NCBI GenBank assembly: GCA_965641885.1
Contig: OZ282574.1
Location: 4,216,001 to 4,280,000 of the forward strand
Direction of reading: 5' to 3'
Source of the DNA: Pseudophaeobacter sp965641885
GTDB taxonomy: Bacteria > Pseudomonadota > Alphaproteobacteria > Rhodobacterales > Rhodobacteraceae
DNA: 64,000 bases
Shown here: positions 34,968 through 44,420 of the stretch, piece after piece
Layout of the letters: every line of letters begins with the position of its first letter
How positions within the stretch are numbered: the first letter of the stretch is position 1
Program-made: the position numbers and the translations under genes
The notes under the pieces: generated by a model
Told to the model about the DNA's origin: nothing
The model's input: the letters and a program-made list of their open reading frames with translations, nothing else
Databases searched by the model: none

Positions 34968-36113
34968 TTAAGCCTGTGCTTTGATCTCGGCCTCAAAGGC
35001 CCAGGCGAGCCAGGGCAGCATGGCCTGAATGTCAGCGGTTTCCACCGTGCTACCACACCAGATCCGCAGACCGGCGGGCGCGTCGCGGTAGGCACCGATG
35101 TCCAGCGCGATATTTTCCGCTTCCAGACGTTTGGCCACGGCCTTGGCAAAGGCAGCGCCATCCTGAATGCGCGCATCTGTGAACTTGAGACAGACAGAAG
35201 TGTTTGAGCGCGTTGCCGCGTCCTCGGCCAGATTGGTGATCCAGTCGTTAGCGTCGCAGAAATCAAACACGGCTTTTGCATTGGCATCGGCACGGGCGAT
35301 CATGCCCTTAAGGCCCCCAACCGAGCGGGCCCAGTCGAGCGCAAACAGGTAGTCTTCAACCGCCAGCATGGAGGGCGTGTTGATGGTAGCGCCGGTAAAG
35401 ATACCCTCGATCAGCTTGCCGCCTTTGGTCATGCGAAAGATCTTTGGCAGTGGCCAGGCCGGGGTGTAGCTCTCAAGGCGCGCAACAGCACGCGGCGACA
35501 GAACGATCACACCATGGGCCGCTTCGCCGCCCAGGACTTTTTGCCAGCTAAACGTGGTGACATCCAGCTTGTCCCAGGGCAGATCCATCGCAAAGGCCGC
35601 CGAGGTTGCGTCACAGATGGTCAGCCCGGCGCGGTCGTCCGCGATCCAGTCCGCGTTTGGTACGCGCACGCCAGCGGTGGTGCCGTTCCAGGTGAAAACA
35701 ACGTCGTTGTTACAGTCGACAGAGGCAAGATCAACGATCTGACCATAGTCGGCAGTTTTCACCTCGGCGTCGATTTTCAGCTGTTTGACAACATCGCTGA
35801 CCCAGCCGGCACCAAAGCTTTCCCAGGCCAGCATCTCGACCTTGCGCTCACCCAAAAGCGACCACAGGGCCATCTCAACCGCGCCAGTGTCGGACGCAGG
35901 AACAATGCCAATACGATAGTCAGCGGGGATGCCCAAGATCTCGCGGGTGCCCTCAATGGCATCCTTCAGCTTGGCCTTGCCAACAGCTGCGCGGTGGCTG
36001 CGACCCAATGGGGCGTCTGCCAGTTTGGACAATTCAAATGTAGGGGGTTTGGCACAGGGGCCAGAGGAAAAACGCGGGTTGGCCGGCCGCGTTGCCGGTT
36101 GCTGAGTAGCCAT
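34968..36113 (-). CDS. serC: Phosphoserine aminotransferase
   Basis: A 381-residue PLP fold I aminotransferase of the alphaproteobacterial SerC type. NPRFSSGPCAKPP near the start, PLGRSHRA near 42, GIVPASDTGAVEMALW near 75 and the PLP lysine in TTFSWQKVLGGEAAHG near 195 are characteristic. It converts phosphohydroxypyruvate and glutamate to phosphoserine. The ATG at 36113 has AAGGAT upstream; the longer frame lacks family residues. It is followed by serA, so two consecutive serine-pathway enzymes are coexpressed. Confidence 0.96.
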   Translation of the reverse strand: MATQQPATRPANPRFSSGPCAKPPTFELSKLADAPLGRSHRAAVGKAKLKDAIEGTREILGIPADYRIGIVPASDTGAVEMALWSLLGERKVEMLAWESFGAGWVSDVVKQLKIDAEVKTADYGQIVDLASVDCNNDVVFTWNGTTAGVRVPNADWIADDRAGLTICDATSAAFAMDLPWDKLDVTTFSWQKVLGGEAAHGVIVLSPRAVARLESYTPAWPLPKIFRMTKGGKLIEGIFTGATINTPSMLAVEDYLFALDWARSVGGLKGMIARADANAKAVFDFCDANDWITNLAEDAATRSNTSVCLKFTDARIQDGAAFAKAVAKRLEAENIALDIGAYRDAPAGLRIWCGSTVETADIQAMLPWLAWAFEAEIKAQA

Positions 36114-36356
36114 AAATGCTATCCTTACAGATAAGTGCCCTTCGTTGGGGAAGGGTGTCCCGCCGCTAGAGCTAGGGGGAGCCGCAGGGCAACGCAAGCG
36201 TCAAATTGGACAACAAGCGCCGCTTTGGCATATTTTTGCGACAGGCTTTGACGCCTTTCGGAAACTTCCTTACCAAAGTCTCAACAGCGCTGATGGCCTC
36301 CCTCTGGCGGGCCCCTGTATTCAGGGCTGGCACACAGAGATGATTCGAGGCGACCC

Positions 36357-37400
36357 ATGACAAGCAGACTTGCGCTGGTAACATACTCCCTTGCCTTAAT
36401 ACTGATGTTGGGCTGGCTGCTGGTGGCCGGGCAATCCATCCTGCTGCCCGTGCTGGTCGCGGTTATTGCCGTTTATATCCTCACCACCGCCGCCGACTCT
36501 CTTGTTTCCGTACCACTGATTGGTCGCCTGCCGCGACACTGGCGCCGTCTGCTGGCTCTGGTGCTGTTCACGCTGGGCTTTTTGATCCTGGCCGCCTTTA
36601 TCACCTCCAGCGCGACTTCTCTGTCAGCGGCCCTGCCGCAATATGCCGAGAATTTTGACGCGCTGCAGAGCAAGTTCCTGACCGCAGCCGGAATCAAACA
36701 AGAGCCAAACTGGGGCAACCTGGGAGAGCGGCTGCTTGAGATGGTAGATGCCACCACCCTGATGCCCACCGCGCTGGCGACCATCAGCAATGGCGGTTCT
36801 GTCATCGTTGCCGCAGCTCTTTATGCCGTCTTTATTCTCGCTGAACTGGACAACCTCCCCGACAAGACACGCCGCGCCCTGGGCGATCATGCCCAATCTG
36901 AACACACGATGGAGCTCACACGGAAGATCAACGAAAAGATTGGCAGTTATCTTGCTGCCAAGACGCTGGTCAATGTGATCCTGGCGCTGGTTTCCTATGC
37001 CATTCTGAAACTGCTTGGTATTGCCCACCCGGCGTTTTGGGCCATCATCATCGGATTGCTGAACTACATTCCCTATATCGGCTCGGTCGTGGCCGTGGTC
37101 TTTCCCGTCACCATGAGCCTCATTCAGTTCACCTCTTTTAGCCATGCGGGCCTCGCCCTGGTGCTACTGATGATCCCGCAGCTGCTTGTCGGCTACTATA
37201 TCGAACCGAAATTTCTGGGCCGTTCCGTCAACCTCAGCCCCTTTACTGTGCTGCTGGCACTGGCCGTCTGGAGCACGCTTTGGGGCATGACCGGCGCAAT
37301 CCTTGCGGTGCCGCTGACAGCCATGGTGATGATCATCCTGGCCGAAATTCCCCACACGCGCTGGATTGCCGTGATGATGTCAGAGGGCGGCGACCTCTAG
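36357..37400 (+). CDS. AI-2E family transporter (PerM/YdiK type)
   Basis: A 347-residue inner-membrane protein with seven to eight helices. The C-terminal half carries the family hallmarks IIIGLLNYIPYIGSVVA near residue 225, IEPKFLGRSVNLSPFTVLLAL near 280 and WGMTGAILAVPLTAM near 310. Members were linked to autoinducer-2 export or Na+/H+ antiport, and no substrate can be named here. GAGG precedes the ATG. It is divergent from serC and followed on the same strand by serB. Confidence 0.9.
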   Translation: MTSRLALVTYSLALILMLGWLLVAGQSILLPVLVAVIAVYILTTAADSLVSVPLIGRLPRHWRRLLALVLFTLGFLILAAFITSSATSLSAALPQYAENFDALQSKFLTAAGIKQEPNWGNLGERLLEMVDATTLMPTALATISNGGSVIVAAALYAVFILAELDNLPDKTRRALGDHAQSEHTMELTRKINEKIGSYLAAKTLVNVILALVSYAILKLLGIAHPAFWAIIIGLLNYIPYIGSVVAVVFPVTMSLIQFTSFSHAGLALVLLMIPQLLVGYYIEPKFLGRSVNLSPFTVLLALAVWSTLWGMTGAILAVPLTAMVMIILAEIPHTRWIAVMMSEGGDL

Positions 37401-37494
37401 CCGCAGGCCTGCCTGTCGAGATCTATCGGGGCTGGTCCCTCCGGGCAGCGGGCGCTATGAGGGCGCAACGCACGCGCCAGATGGACCTGTCCCA

Positions 37495-38370
37495 ATGTAT
37501 ATTGCCACGCTTCTTTGTAGCCCCGCCAACCCCTGTTTGGACCCTGCACTGGTCGACTCCCTGCGCAATGCCTGGGGTGGTGGAGAGGCTGTCTGGCTGG
37601 CCCCGGACGAGGCCGCAGAGTTCTCGGTCAAAGCCTTGCCTGCCAACCAATGGACCGTCTGGGACGATCTGCAGGCCATGGGCGTTGATCTGGTGCTGCA
37701 GCCCGCCGCCGGGCGCCGCAAGAAGATGCTGCTGGCCGATATGGACTCGACCATGATCGAACAGGAATGCATTGATGAGCTGGCCGAAGAAGCCGGTGTC
37801 GGCGCGCGGGTAAAAGACATCACCGCCCGCGCCATGAACGGAGAGCTGGATTTCGACGGCGCCCTGACAGAACGGGTGGCGCTGCTGAAAGACCTGCCCG
37901 AGGCGGTGATTGCCCAGGTGCTCGACAACCGCATCACCCTGATGCCCGGCGCGCGCCAACTGCTGGCAACAATGAAGGGTGATGGCGCCTATGCCGCCCT
38001 GGTCTCGGGCGGCTTTACCGCCTTCACCAGCCGCATCGCGACCGAGCTCGGCTTTGACGAGAACCGCGCCAATACGCTCATGGTCGCGGATGGCAAGCTC
38101 ACCGGCGCAGCAGGTCGCCCGATATTGGGCCGGGAGGCCAAGGTCACAGCACTGGAACAGATCACCGCAAAGCTGGGGATCACCGAAGACGACGTGCTTG
38201 CGGTTGGCGATGGCGCCAATGATCTGGGCATGTTGCAGCGGGCAGGTGCAGGCGTAGCACTGCATGCCAAACCTGCAGTTGCGGCCCAGTGTGAGATCCG
38301 CATCAACCATGGTGATCTGACCGCGCTGCTGTTCCTGCAGGGCTACGGCCAGGACGCATTCAAAGGATAG
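37495..38370 (+). CDS. serB: Phosphoserine phosphatase
   Basis: A 291-residue HAD-superfamily phosphatase. Motif I is LLADMDSTMIEQECIDELA near residue 80, motif II VSGGFTAF near 167 and motif III VLAVGDGANDLGML near 240. The N-terminal 75 residues correspond to the extra domain of longer SerB proteins. It releases serine from phosphoserine, completing the route begun by serA and serC on the other strand 1.4 kb away. The ribosome binding site is weak. The TSUP gene starts five bases after the stop. Confidence 0.96.
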   Translation: MYIATLLCSPANPCLDPALVDSLRNAWGGGEAVWLAPDEAAEFSVKALPANQWTVWDDLQAMGVDLVLQPAAGRRKKMLLADMDSTMIEQECIDELAEEAGVGARVKDITARAMNGELDFDGALTERVALLKDLPEAVIAQVLDNRITLMPGARQLLATMKGDGAYAALVSGGFTAFTSRIATELGFDENRANTLMVADGKLTGAAGRPILGREAKVTALEQITAKLGITEDDVLAVGDGANDLGMLQRAGAGVALHAKPAVAAQCEIRINHGDLTALLFLQGYGQDAFKG

Positions 38371-38375
38371 AACAC

Positions 38376-39134
38376 ATGCTGGAAGTGGGTCTTGAGACCC
38401 TGCTGCTGCTGATGGCAGCGGGGTTTGTCGCGGGCTTCATTGATGCCGTCGCAGGCGGCGGCGGGTTGATCACTGTGCCCGTTCTGCTGCTGGCAGGAGC
38501 CAACCCGGTCACGGCTCTTGCCACCAATAAAATCCAGGGGTTGTTTGGCGCGGCCACAGCTGCACGCGCCTATGCCAGGGGCGGCCACGTGAACCTGCGT
38601 GATCAGGCCAAACCTGCGCTCATTGCCTTTGCGGCCTCCATTGTGGGCGCGCTTCTGATCACGGTTCTGCCCACGGACTGGATTCGCCTGATCCTGCCGG
38701 TGCTGCTGATTGGCATTGCGCTGTTTTTTGCCTTCAAAAAGGGGCTGGATGATCAGGATCGCGCCCGCCGTATGGAGCCCGCTGTCTTTGCCGCAACCTT
38801 GGTGCCGCTCTGTGGCGCCTATGACGGGCTCTTGGGTCCCGGTGCGGGCAGCTTTTATATGATCGCCTTTGTCTCTCTTGCGGGCTACGGCGTGCTGAAA
38901 GCCACCGCCCATACCAAACTGCTGAACTTTGCCTCCAACGCGGGCGCGCTCTGCGCCTTTGCGCTGGTTGCCACGCCGTGGTGGATTACCGGGCTTTGCA
39001 TGGGGGTGGCCCAGATCGCAGGCGCCCAGACCGGAGCAAATCTTGCCCAGAGCAAGGGCGCAGGGCTGATCAAACCGCTTTTGGTGCTGACCTCCCTGAC
39101 GCTGGCCGCCAAACTAATTTGGGACATGCTCTGA
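38376..39134 (+). CDS. TSUP (TauE/SafE) family sulfite/organic anion permease
   Basis: A 252-residue membrane protein with about eight helices. FVAGFIDAVAGGGGLITVP near residue 20 and ATNKIQGLFGAATAARAY near 50 are the first conserved block; YDGLLGPGAGSFYMIAFV near 150 and TAHTKLLNFASNAGA near 178 are its repeat. Members move sulfite, sulfoacetate, taurine-related anions or other organic anions. It is coupled to serB by a five-base gap, with no sulfonate genes nearby, so the substrate is open. Confidence 0.9.
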   Translation: MLEVGLETLLLLMAAGFVAGFIDAVAGGGGLITVPVLLLAGANPVTALATNKIQGLFGAATAARAYARGGHVNLRDQAKPALIAFAASIVGALLITVLPTDWIRLILPVLLIGIALFFAFKKGLDDQDRARRMEPAVFAATLVPLCGAYDGLLGPGAGSFYMIAFVSLAGYGVLKATAHTKLLNFASNAGALCAFALVATPWWITGLCMGVAQIAGAQTGANLAQSKGAGLIKPLLVLTSLTLAAKLIWDML

Positions 39135-39206
39135 CAGCTATCAGGCTTTAGTCGTTGCCAAACTGCCAGCCCTTGCCTTTTGTGCGAAACGGCCGCGCTC
39201 TGCCCC

Positions 39207-39224
39207 GCCGCGCTTCAGCGCGGC
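39207..39224. other. GC-rich hairpin after TSUP gene
   Basis: GCCGCGC-TTCA-GCGCGGC forms a perfect 7-bp stem with a tetraloop in the 215-base gap between the convergent TSUP and asparaginase genes. It is a possible terminator without a T-run. Confidence 0.4.
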
Positions 39225-39349
39225 GCCGGGCCCAACGGGAGGAGGTTTTTTCAAAACCAGACGACGGGCGGGAGCCCCCCCTCGCTCTATAGTGAAGCGC
39301 CCGTCTCTTCATGCGAGCAGACGCCTTGTGGCATCTTAAAAAGAACCGC

Positions 39350-40348
39350 TCAGAAGCGCATCTCAGCACTGGGTCGCAGTGCGCCGCAATCAATACCGCG
39401 CCGGTTAATCAGCGGCGCATTCAGGTATTTTCGGGTTTCCGGGTGATCCGCCTCCAGCACCCCAAGCCCCACCAGAATTGCGGCAATGGCGCATTCGCTG
39501 GCGCGGGTTGCCCCATCAACGATCTTGACTGCAACACCCAGCTTTTTCTCAGGGATGATCGCGACAAACACCGCCTCAGCTCCGGTTTTTACCGCCACCT
39601 TGCCGCCCATGGCGCGCATCAGATTGGTACAGGCGCGGGTCTCCCCAGCCACCAGATCAGGGTGCATCGTCATAGCCGAAACCAGCTGCACCGCCGCCTC
39701 CGAGGCCCGGTCCGAGCGATCCGCAGCCGAAGCAAACCAGGCCATGGCGCGGGCCAAACCGTGCATAGAGGTCGCAAAGTTTGGCGCTGAACAGCCGTCG
39801 ATACCGTAGGTCGGGCTCTCCATGCCGGTCACCTCTTCAAAGGCGTCAAGACAGGCTTGCTGCACCGGGTGATCCATCTCGACATACTCCGATCCGGCTC
39901 CCAGATGCTGCGACAGGGTCAGGAATCCCGCGTGTTTGCCAGAGCAATTGTTATGCACCTGGCAGGGGCTGCTATCTGTCTTGATCAGCTCATTGCGGGC
40001 AGGCCGGTCGTCCGGCTCCTGGGTGCCACAGCGAAAATCATCGTCACCAAGGCCCAGCTGCGCCAGCCAGTCATTGACCCGGTCGGTGTGAATATGCGCG
40101 CCATTATGCGAGGCACAGGACAGCGCCAGTTGTTCCGTTGAGAGACCGTATTTGGTGGCCGCGCCTGACGTAAGAAGCGGCAGCGCCTGGATCATCTTGG
40201 CTGAGCTGCGCGGATAGATCACCGCGTCAGGATCGCCCCAACTGCGCACGATCTGGCCGCTGTCATCGCATATCACCGCGTGACCATGATGCAGGCTCTC
40301 CAAAAGGGAACCACGCCAAATTTCTGCCATTGGAACTGGTTTTGTCAT
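39350..40348 (-). CDS. Asparaginase (type II-like, PF06089 family)
   Basis: A 332-residue protein of the rhizobial-type L-asparaginase family, unrelated in fold to E. coli AnsA/AnsB. Family landmarks include IYPRSSAKMIQALPLLTSG near residue 45, LSCASHNGAHIHTDRV near 75, VHNNCSGKHAGFL near 130 and YGIDGCSAPNFATS near 180. It is expected to hydrolyse L-asparagine to aspartate and ammonia. ATG 40348 has AAAAGAGG upstream; MAEIW at 40330 is an alternative. It is divergent from the IalB-family gene. Confidence 0.88.
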   Translation of the reverse strand: MTKPVPMAEIWRGSLLESLHHGHAVICDDSGQIVRSWGDPDAVIYPRSSAKMIQALPLLTSGAATKYGLSTEQLALSCASHNGAHIHTDRVNDWLAQLGLGDDDFRCGTQEPDDRPARNELIKTDSSPCQVHNNCSGKHAGFLTLSQHLGAGSEYVEMDHPVQQACLDAFEEVTGMESPTYGIDGCSAPNFATSMHGLARAMAWFASAADRSDRASEAAVQLVSAMTMHPDLVAGETRACTNLMRAMGGKVAVKTGAEAVFVAIIPEKKLGVAVKIVDGATRASECAIAAILVGLGVLEADHPETRKYLNAPLINRRGIDCGALRPSAEMRF

Positions 40349-40518
40349 TGCTTCAGCCTCTTTTCTTGGCGATTTCCTGCCAAACGCACTTTCGCCCGTG
40401 GCGCTTGTTACGTTAGTGTGCTTGTGTATGGCAAGCGAGAGCATCTGGCACAGACGGCGGTCTAAACGCCGCCCGCTCTCTGATAATTGAGGTAGTGACA
40501 GTCTTGGAGTCGGGACAA

Positions 40519-41052
40519 ATGACATCGAAACTTGCCCGTATAGTTGCGGGCCTATGTCTGGCTGTTATGGCCACTTCTGCAACAGCACAGCAGACAACAT
40601 CCGACAATCGTGTCGGCGCCAATGTCGATTGGAGCGTCTTTCAGGGTGAGAGCCCAAAAGAGTGCTGGGGCGTTTCCGCCCCCAAGGAAAGCGTCAACAC
40701 CCGGGATGGGCGTGTGGTCGCGGTCCGGCGCAGCGAGATCCAGCTTTTTGTATTTTACCGCCCCGACAATGGCGGCAAAGGTCAGGTAACCTTTACCGGC
40801 GGCTATCCCTTTGCTCCCGGCTCGACCGTGAACATGACCATTGGCGAGACGGAATTCGAACTTTTCACCGAAGGTGAATGGGCCTGGCCCGCCACTGCAG
40901 CGGATGACAGCAAGATCATCACCGCGATGAAGCGTGGCGCAGGCGCGGTACTGACCGCCCGTTCGGCGCGGGGCACCCAGACAAAGGATGCCTTCTCCCT
41001 GCTCGGCTTTACCGCCGCCATTGAGGATGCCGAAAAGCGCTGCAGCAACTGA
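40519..41052 (+). CDS. Invasion-associated locus B (IalB) family exported protein
   Basis: A 177-residue protein with a clear signal peptide (ARIVAGLCLAVMATSATAQ, residues 5-23). The mature part matches the IalB family (PF06776), with NVDWSVFQGESPKECWGVSAP near residue 40, GQVTFTGGYPFAPGSTVNMTIG near 95 and paired cysteines at ECW and RCS. In free-living alphaproteobacteria this is a periplasmic or surface protein of unknown role despite its name. ATG 40519 places the signal peptide correctly. Monocistronic. Confidence 0.8.
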   Translation: MTSKLARIVAGLCLAVMATSATAQQTTSDNRVGANVDWSVFQGESPKECWGVSAPKESVNTRDGRVVAVRRSEIQLFVFYRPDNGGKGQVTFTGGYPFAPGSTVNMTIGETEFELFTEGEWAWPATAADDSKIITAMKRGAGAVLTARSARGTQTKDAFSLLGFTAAIEDAEKRCSN

Positions 41053-41278
41053 TCCTTTGATCGCGCGGCAGCGTCACTTCGTCTAGACAACCCGCCTTTT
41101 ATCCCCGGCCCATTGGTCGGGGTTTTGCTTTTTCCAGCGCGGGTTTGTGCGGCTGCGCGCCACTACATAGGCCATTGTCAGGCCAATAGGCAGAAAATCC
41201 CGGCAAGTAATCTTTTGATCTTTGCGCTTTCTCCTATATAGAGCCCCATCCTGCCTCCAACATTTGAGTCGAGCTGCC

Positions 41279-42466
41279 ATGACCGCCAACGCGCCGATCA
41301 CCCAAGACGTTCTGACCCTGCCCCGCAAACTGCCCGAGGGTGGCAAGACCAATCTCGTGGGGATGACCCGTGACCAGATGCGCCAGGCGCTGATTGATAT
41401 CGGCACACCCGAAAAACAGGCAAAGATGCGGGTCGGCCAGATCTGGCAGTGGATTTATCAATGGGGCAAACGCGATTTTGCCGAGATGACCAATCTCTCC
41501 AAGGCTCTGCGCGCCCAGTTGGAAGAAAGCTTTGAGATCACCATCCCCGAGGTAATCACCCGGCAGATCTCTGAGGATGGCACCCGTAAATATCTGGTGC
41601 GCATCGCCGGCGGCCACGAGGTCGAGGTGGTCTATATCCCGGAAGAAAACCGCGGCACGCTGTGCATCTCCAGCCAGGTTGGCTGCACGCTCACCTGCTC
41701 GTTCTGCCATACCGGCACCCAGAGACTGGTGCGCAATCTGACATCGGCTGAAATCATCGGCCAGGTGATGATGGCCCGTGATGATCTGGATGAGTGGCCC
41801 GTGCCCGGCACCCGCAACCCCGATGAGGCGCGCCTGCTGTCTAACATCGTGCTGATGGGCATGGGTGAGCCACTGTATAACTTTGACAATGTGCGCGACG
41901 CGATGAAAATCGCCATGGATCCGGAAGGCATCCAGCTCAGCCGTCGTCGCATCACCCTTTCGACCTCAGGCGTGGTCCCAGAGATCGCCCGCACCGCCGA
42001 AGAAATCGGCTGCCTCCTGGCAGTCTCTTTCCACGCCACCACCGACGAGGTGCGCGACAAGCTGGTGCCGATCAACAAACGCTGGAACATCGCCGCGCTG
42101 CTGGAAGCTCTGCGTGCCTACCCGCATCTGTCCAACTCAGAGCGGATCACCTTTGAATATGTCATGCTGGACCATGTGAACGACAGCAAGGAAGACGCCC
42201 ACCGTCTGGTCAAATTGATCGAGGGCATTCCCGCCAAAATCAACCTGATCCCGTTTAATGAATGGCCCGGTGCACCGTATAAACGCTCCTCCGGAAACCG
42301 GATCCATGCGTTCTCGGATATCATCCACGATGCAGGCTATGCCTCACCGATCCGTAAACCGCGCGGCGAAGACATCATGGCCGCCTGTGGCCAGCTGAAA
42401 TCTGCAACAGAGCGTGAGCGTAAAAGCCGCAAACAGATCGAAGCTGAGGTCGGCGTAAAATCGTGA
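41279..42466 (+). CDS. rlmN: 23S rRNA/tRNA (adenine-C2) methyltransferase RlmN
   Basis: A 395-residue radical SAM methyltransferase. The iron-sulfur cysteines are in GCTLTCSFCHTGTQ near residue 140, NIVLMGMGEPLYNFDN near 197 binds SAM, and the conserved C-terminal cysteine is in DIMAACGQL near 368. It methylates A2503 of 23S rRNA and A37 of some tRNAs, improving translational accuracy. ATG 41279 is chosen; upstream codons read as non-family sequence. It is followed by a strong terminator. Confidence 0.96.
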   Translation: MTANAPITQDVLTLPRKLPEGGKTNLVGMTRDQMRQALIDIGTPEKQAKMRVGQIWQWIYQWGKRDFAEMTNLSKALRAQLEESFEITIPEVITRQISEDGTRKYLVRIAGGHEVEVVYIPEENRGTLCISSQVGCTLTCSFCHTGTQRLVRNLTSAEIIGQVMMARDDLDEWPVPGTRNPDEARLLSNIVLMGMGEPLYNFDNVRDAMKIAMDPEGIQLSRRRITLSTSGVVPEIARTAEEIGCLLAVSFHATTDEVRDKLVPINKRWNIAALLEALRAYPHLSNSERITFEYVMLDHVNDSKEDAHRLVKLIEGIPAKINLIPFNEWPGAPYKRSSGNRIHAFSDIIHDAGYASPIRKPRGEDIMAACGQLKSATERERKSRKQIEAEVGVKS

Positions 42467-42511
42467 CCCAGGCCCGACCCCGGCCCAGGACATCCTTCTG
42501 CAAGAACCCAA

Positions 42512-42545
42512 AACGCCTCCTGTCCAATGGAACGGAGGCGTTTTT
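42512..42545 (+). terminator. Terminator after rlmN
   Basis: AACGCCTCC (42512-42520) pairs perfectly with GGAGGCGTT (42534-42542) and runs into a T5 stretch. Confidence 0.9.
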
Positions 42546-42581
42546 GAGATCCAGGGCCTCTTCTGGCCCTTAAAGGTTGGA

Positions 42582-43679
42582 TTAGCTGAACAAAATGTCG
42601 TCAGCGCTCAGGCTACCGGTAAACCCTGTCAGCTCAATCTCAAACCAGTCATAATAGTTCAGGGTTGTGCCGTCTGCTGTGACGCTAACCTGCAGCTCGC
42701 CAATATAGTCAGGGTCCATCTCGGTGAGGTCGATAACATCGACGCCGGATTTGAAGTCACAAATGGTATTACTGTCGTAAAAGTCCGCATCGGTAAAGAC
42801 AAAGGCATCCGCGCCGCCGCCGCCTTTCATGATATCATCACCGCTGCCGCCAATCAGAACGTCCTGACCACCACCGCCCACCAGCCGGTCATCGCCGTCA
42901 CCGCCAGACAGGGTGTCGGCGCCACCACCGCCAATCAGCTTGTCGTCGCCCTGGCGGCCCACAACGATATCCGAGCCACCACGGGCAAAGACGATGGTAT
43001 CCACATCAGCGGTCAGTATTTCGTCGGCTCTGCCAGTGGAGCGGATCTTAACAGCATCAGAGCCAACGCTCGACACGCGCCAGCCATCAAAGGCGTCAGA
43101 GCTGCCATAAATGTGCTCAAGGGCCTCTATGTCAAAGACTCCCAGCTCAGTTCCATTGCCAGCGGTATAGGTCATCACCGTATTGCCGCGATTGTCGACG
43201 CTGTCTTCCAGCGCGTGCTCCCCATCATGGGGGTGTTTCAGGCCAACCGCATGGCCGATTTCATGCAGCATCGTGTCATACTGCGACCCACCAATGCTGA
43301 AATCACCGCCGCCAATTGCCAGATCCCCTGAAGAGGTCGAATATTCGGTCACGTAGGGGTAATAGGCCCAACCATTTGTCGAACTGAACATATCATAGCC
43401 AAAGGCATTGATCATTGCAGGCCCTTCGACCTCGACAAACACCAGACCTGCGGCATCTTCAAATTCATCCAGAGCGGATCGAAAGCTTGCCCGTTGTGCC
43501 GCATCAAAGGACCAGTAGGTTGTCAGACCCACACCGCTGCCTTCGACTTCGGGCAGGGCCTCCGTCTCATAGAACGAGTAGGTCACGACGGCCTGTGTTC
43601 CAAGGTCTGCAATCGCATTCCAACGATAGGCCTCTGTCTCCAGATAGCCCAACAAAGCTGTATAATCTGATACTTCCAT
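42582..43679 (-). CDS. M10 serralysin-like metalloprotease with RTX repeats
   Basis: A 365-residue secreted-type protease. The zinc site HEIGHAVGLKH has its histidines at 139, 143 and 149 with Glu140; the Met-turn is in TVMTYTAG (Met169). Residues 234-290 are calcium-binding RTX nonapeptides (GGSDIVVGRQGDDKLIGG and further GGxGxD units). The last 60 residues look like the type I secretion signal region. There is no N-terminal signal peptide, as expected for RTX export. ATG 43679 follows GGAG. The closest ABC/MFP secretion genes are not in this window. Likely extracellular protein degradation. Confidence 0.9.
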   Translation of the reverse strand: MEVSDYTALLGYLETEAYRWNAIADLGTQAVVTYSFYETEALPEVEGSGVGLTTYWSFDAAQRASFRSALDEFEDAAGLVFVEVEGPAMINAFGYDMFSSTNGWAYYPYVTEYSTSSGDLAIGGGDFSIGGSQYDTMLHEIGHAVGLKHPHDGEHALEDSVDNRGNTVMTYTAGNGTELGVFDIEALEHIYGSSDAFDGWRVSSVGSDAVKIRSTGRADEILTADVDTIVFARGGSDIVVGRQGDDKLIGGGGADTLSGGDGDDRLVGGGGQDVLIGGSGDDIMKGGGGADAFVFTDADFYDSNTICDFKSGVDVIDLTEMDPDYIGELQVSVTADGTTLNYYDWFEIELTGFTGSLSADDILFS

Positions 43680-44127
43680 GTTCCGACACTCCAATCACCA
43701 CGGCACCAATGTCTTAAACAAATGTGGCCTAGAGAAGTTGGGTTGCAGGGCGTTCAGAAACGGACCGGTCCTAGATTCGAAACAATGAATCCCTCCACGC
43801 AAGGAAAATCGGAAAAAATATCTGTTTAATATCAATGTAGTGAAAGCTTTAGAAGCTTAGGAAAGGATCGTATTATGCGCCAACACGCCGCCAAACCGAC
43901 TATGTCCAAATTATGATCCATCGGTAAAATTGTTAACAAGCCGGTCTGTAGTGGCGGATTGGCAAGGGCGTGCTCACACTGGCGCTCACACTGGCGCTCA
44001 CACTGGCCGCTCACAGCTGCAGCAAGGCCTGCCACATTGTTTCCTCAAAACAGATATAATGCCGCCACAAGCGTCCAACAGTTTCAAATTTAAGAACAAT
44101 CAAAAAAACACACGAGAGGAATAGAGC
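43680..44127. other. AT-rich intergenic region with minisatellite
   Basis: About 450 bases between the divergent protease gene and a small conserved gene. It is clearly more AT-rich than its flanks and should hold both promoters. The only strong structure is the 12-bp tandem repeat at 43972-44007. No gene is recognised. Confidence 0.5.
43972..44015 (+). repeat. 12-bp tandem repeat, three perfect copies
   Basis: GCTCACACTGGC is repeated three times without change at 43972-44007, then breaks into a partial copy (CGCTCACA). It lies about 120 bases upstream of the gene at 44128. Confidence 0.8.
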
Positions 44128-44346
44128 ATGACCCCGGAAGTTTCCGCCATCACACCGCAAACCCAACTGGACCCCGGCGTCCTGGAACTGATCCGCGTTG
44201 AGCGTGAAAAAGCGCTGAGCCCGCGTGAATGGCAGTTCCGGCTGCGTGGCTATGGCTATGCGATCAAGCGCGTCGAAGGCGCACAGATCCTGACACGCCT
44301 GCCTAAGGGAACCGAAATTGGCGTGCTGCCCCCGGAATTTACCTGA
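44128..44346 (+). CDS. Small conserved hypothetical protein (72 aa)
   Basis: A 72-residue soluble protein, MTPEVSAITPQTQL at the start and KGTEIGVLPPEF at the end. GAGAGGAA lies at a good distance before the ATG and codon use looks genic, which supports a real gene. The middle (LSPREWQFRLRGYGYAIKRV) is predicted mixed helix and strand with no signal peptide. I do not recognise the family. It looks like the small proteins conserved among Rhodobacteraceae. No function can be proposed. Confidence 0.65.
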   Translation: MTPEVSAITPQTQLDPGVLELIRVEREKALSPREWQFRLRGYGYAIKRVEGAQILTRLPKGTEIGVLPPEFT

Positions 44347-44420
44347 TCAGAATTCACCTGATCAGACGCCCCCACACGACAGGGGACGTCCGGCTCGTGA
44401 GGGTCGGTTTGGAATTCCGT

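Noticed and set aside
33212..34984. A 590-codon open frame on the plus strand opposite serA
   Set aside because: It is a mirror of a highly conserved, GC-rich gene; the translation is histidine- and glycine-rich without domains, and serA is certain.
43972..44015. A CRISPR array
   Set aside because: The units are 12 bases and directly adjoining, with no spacers and no cas genes in the window.
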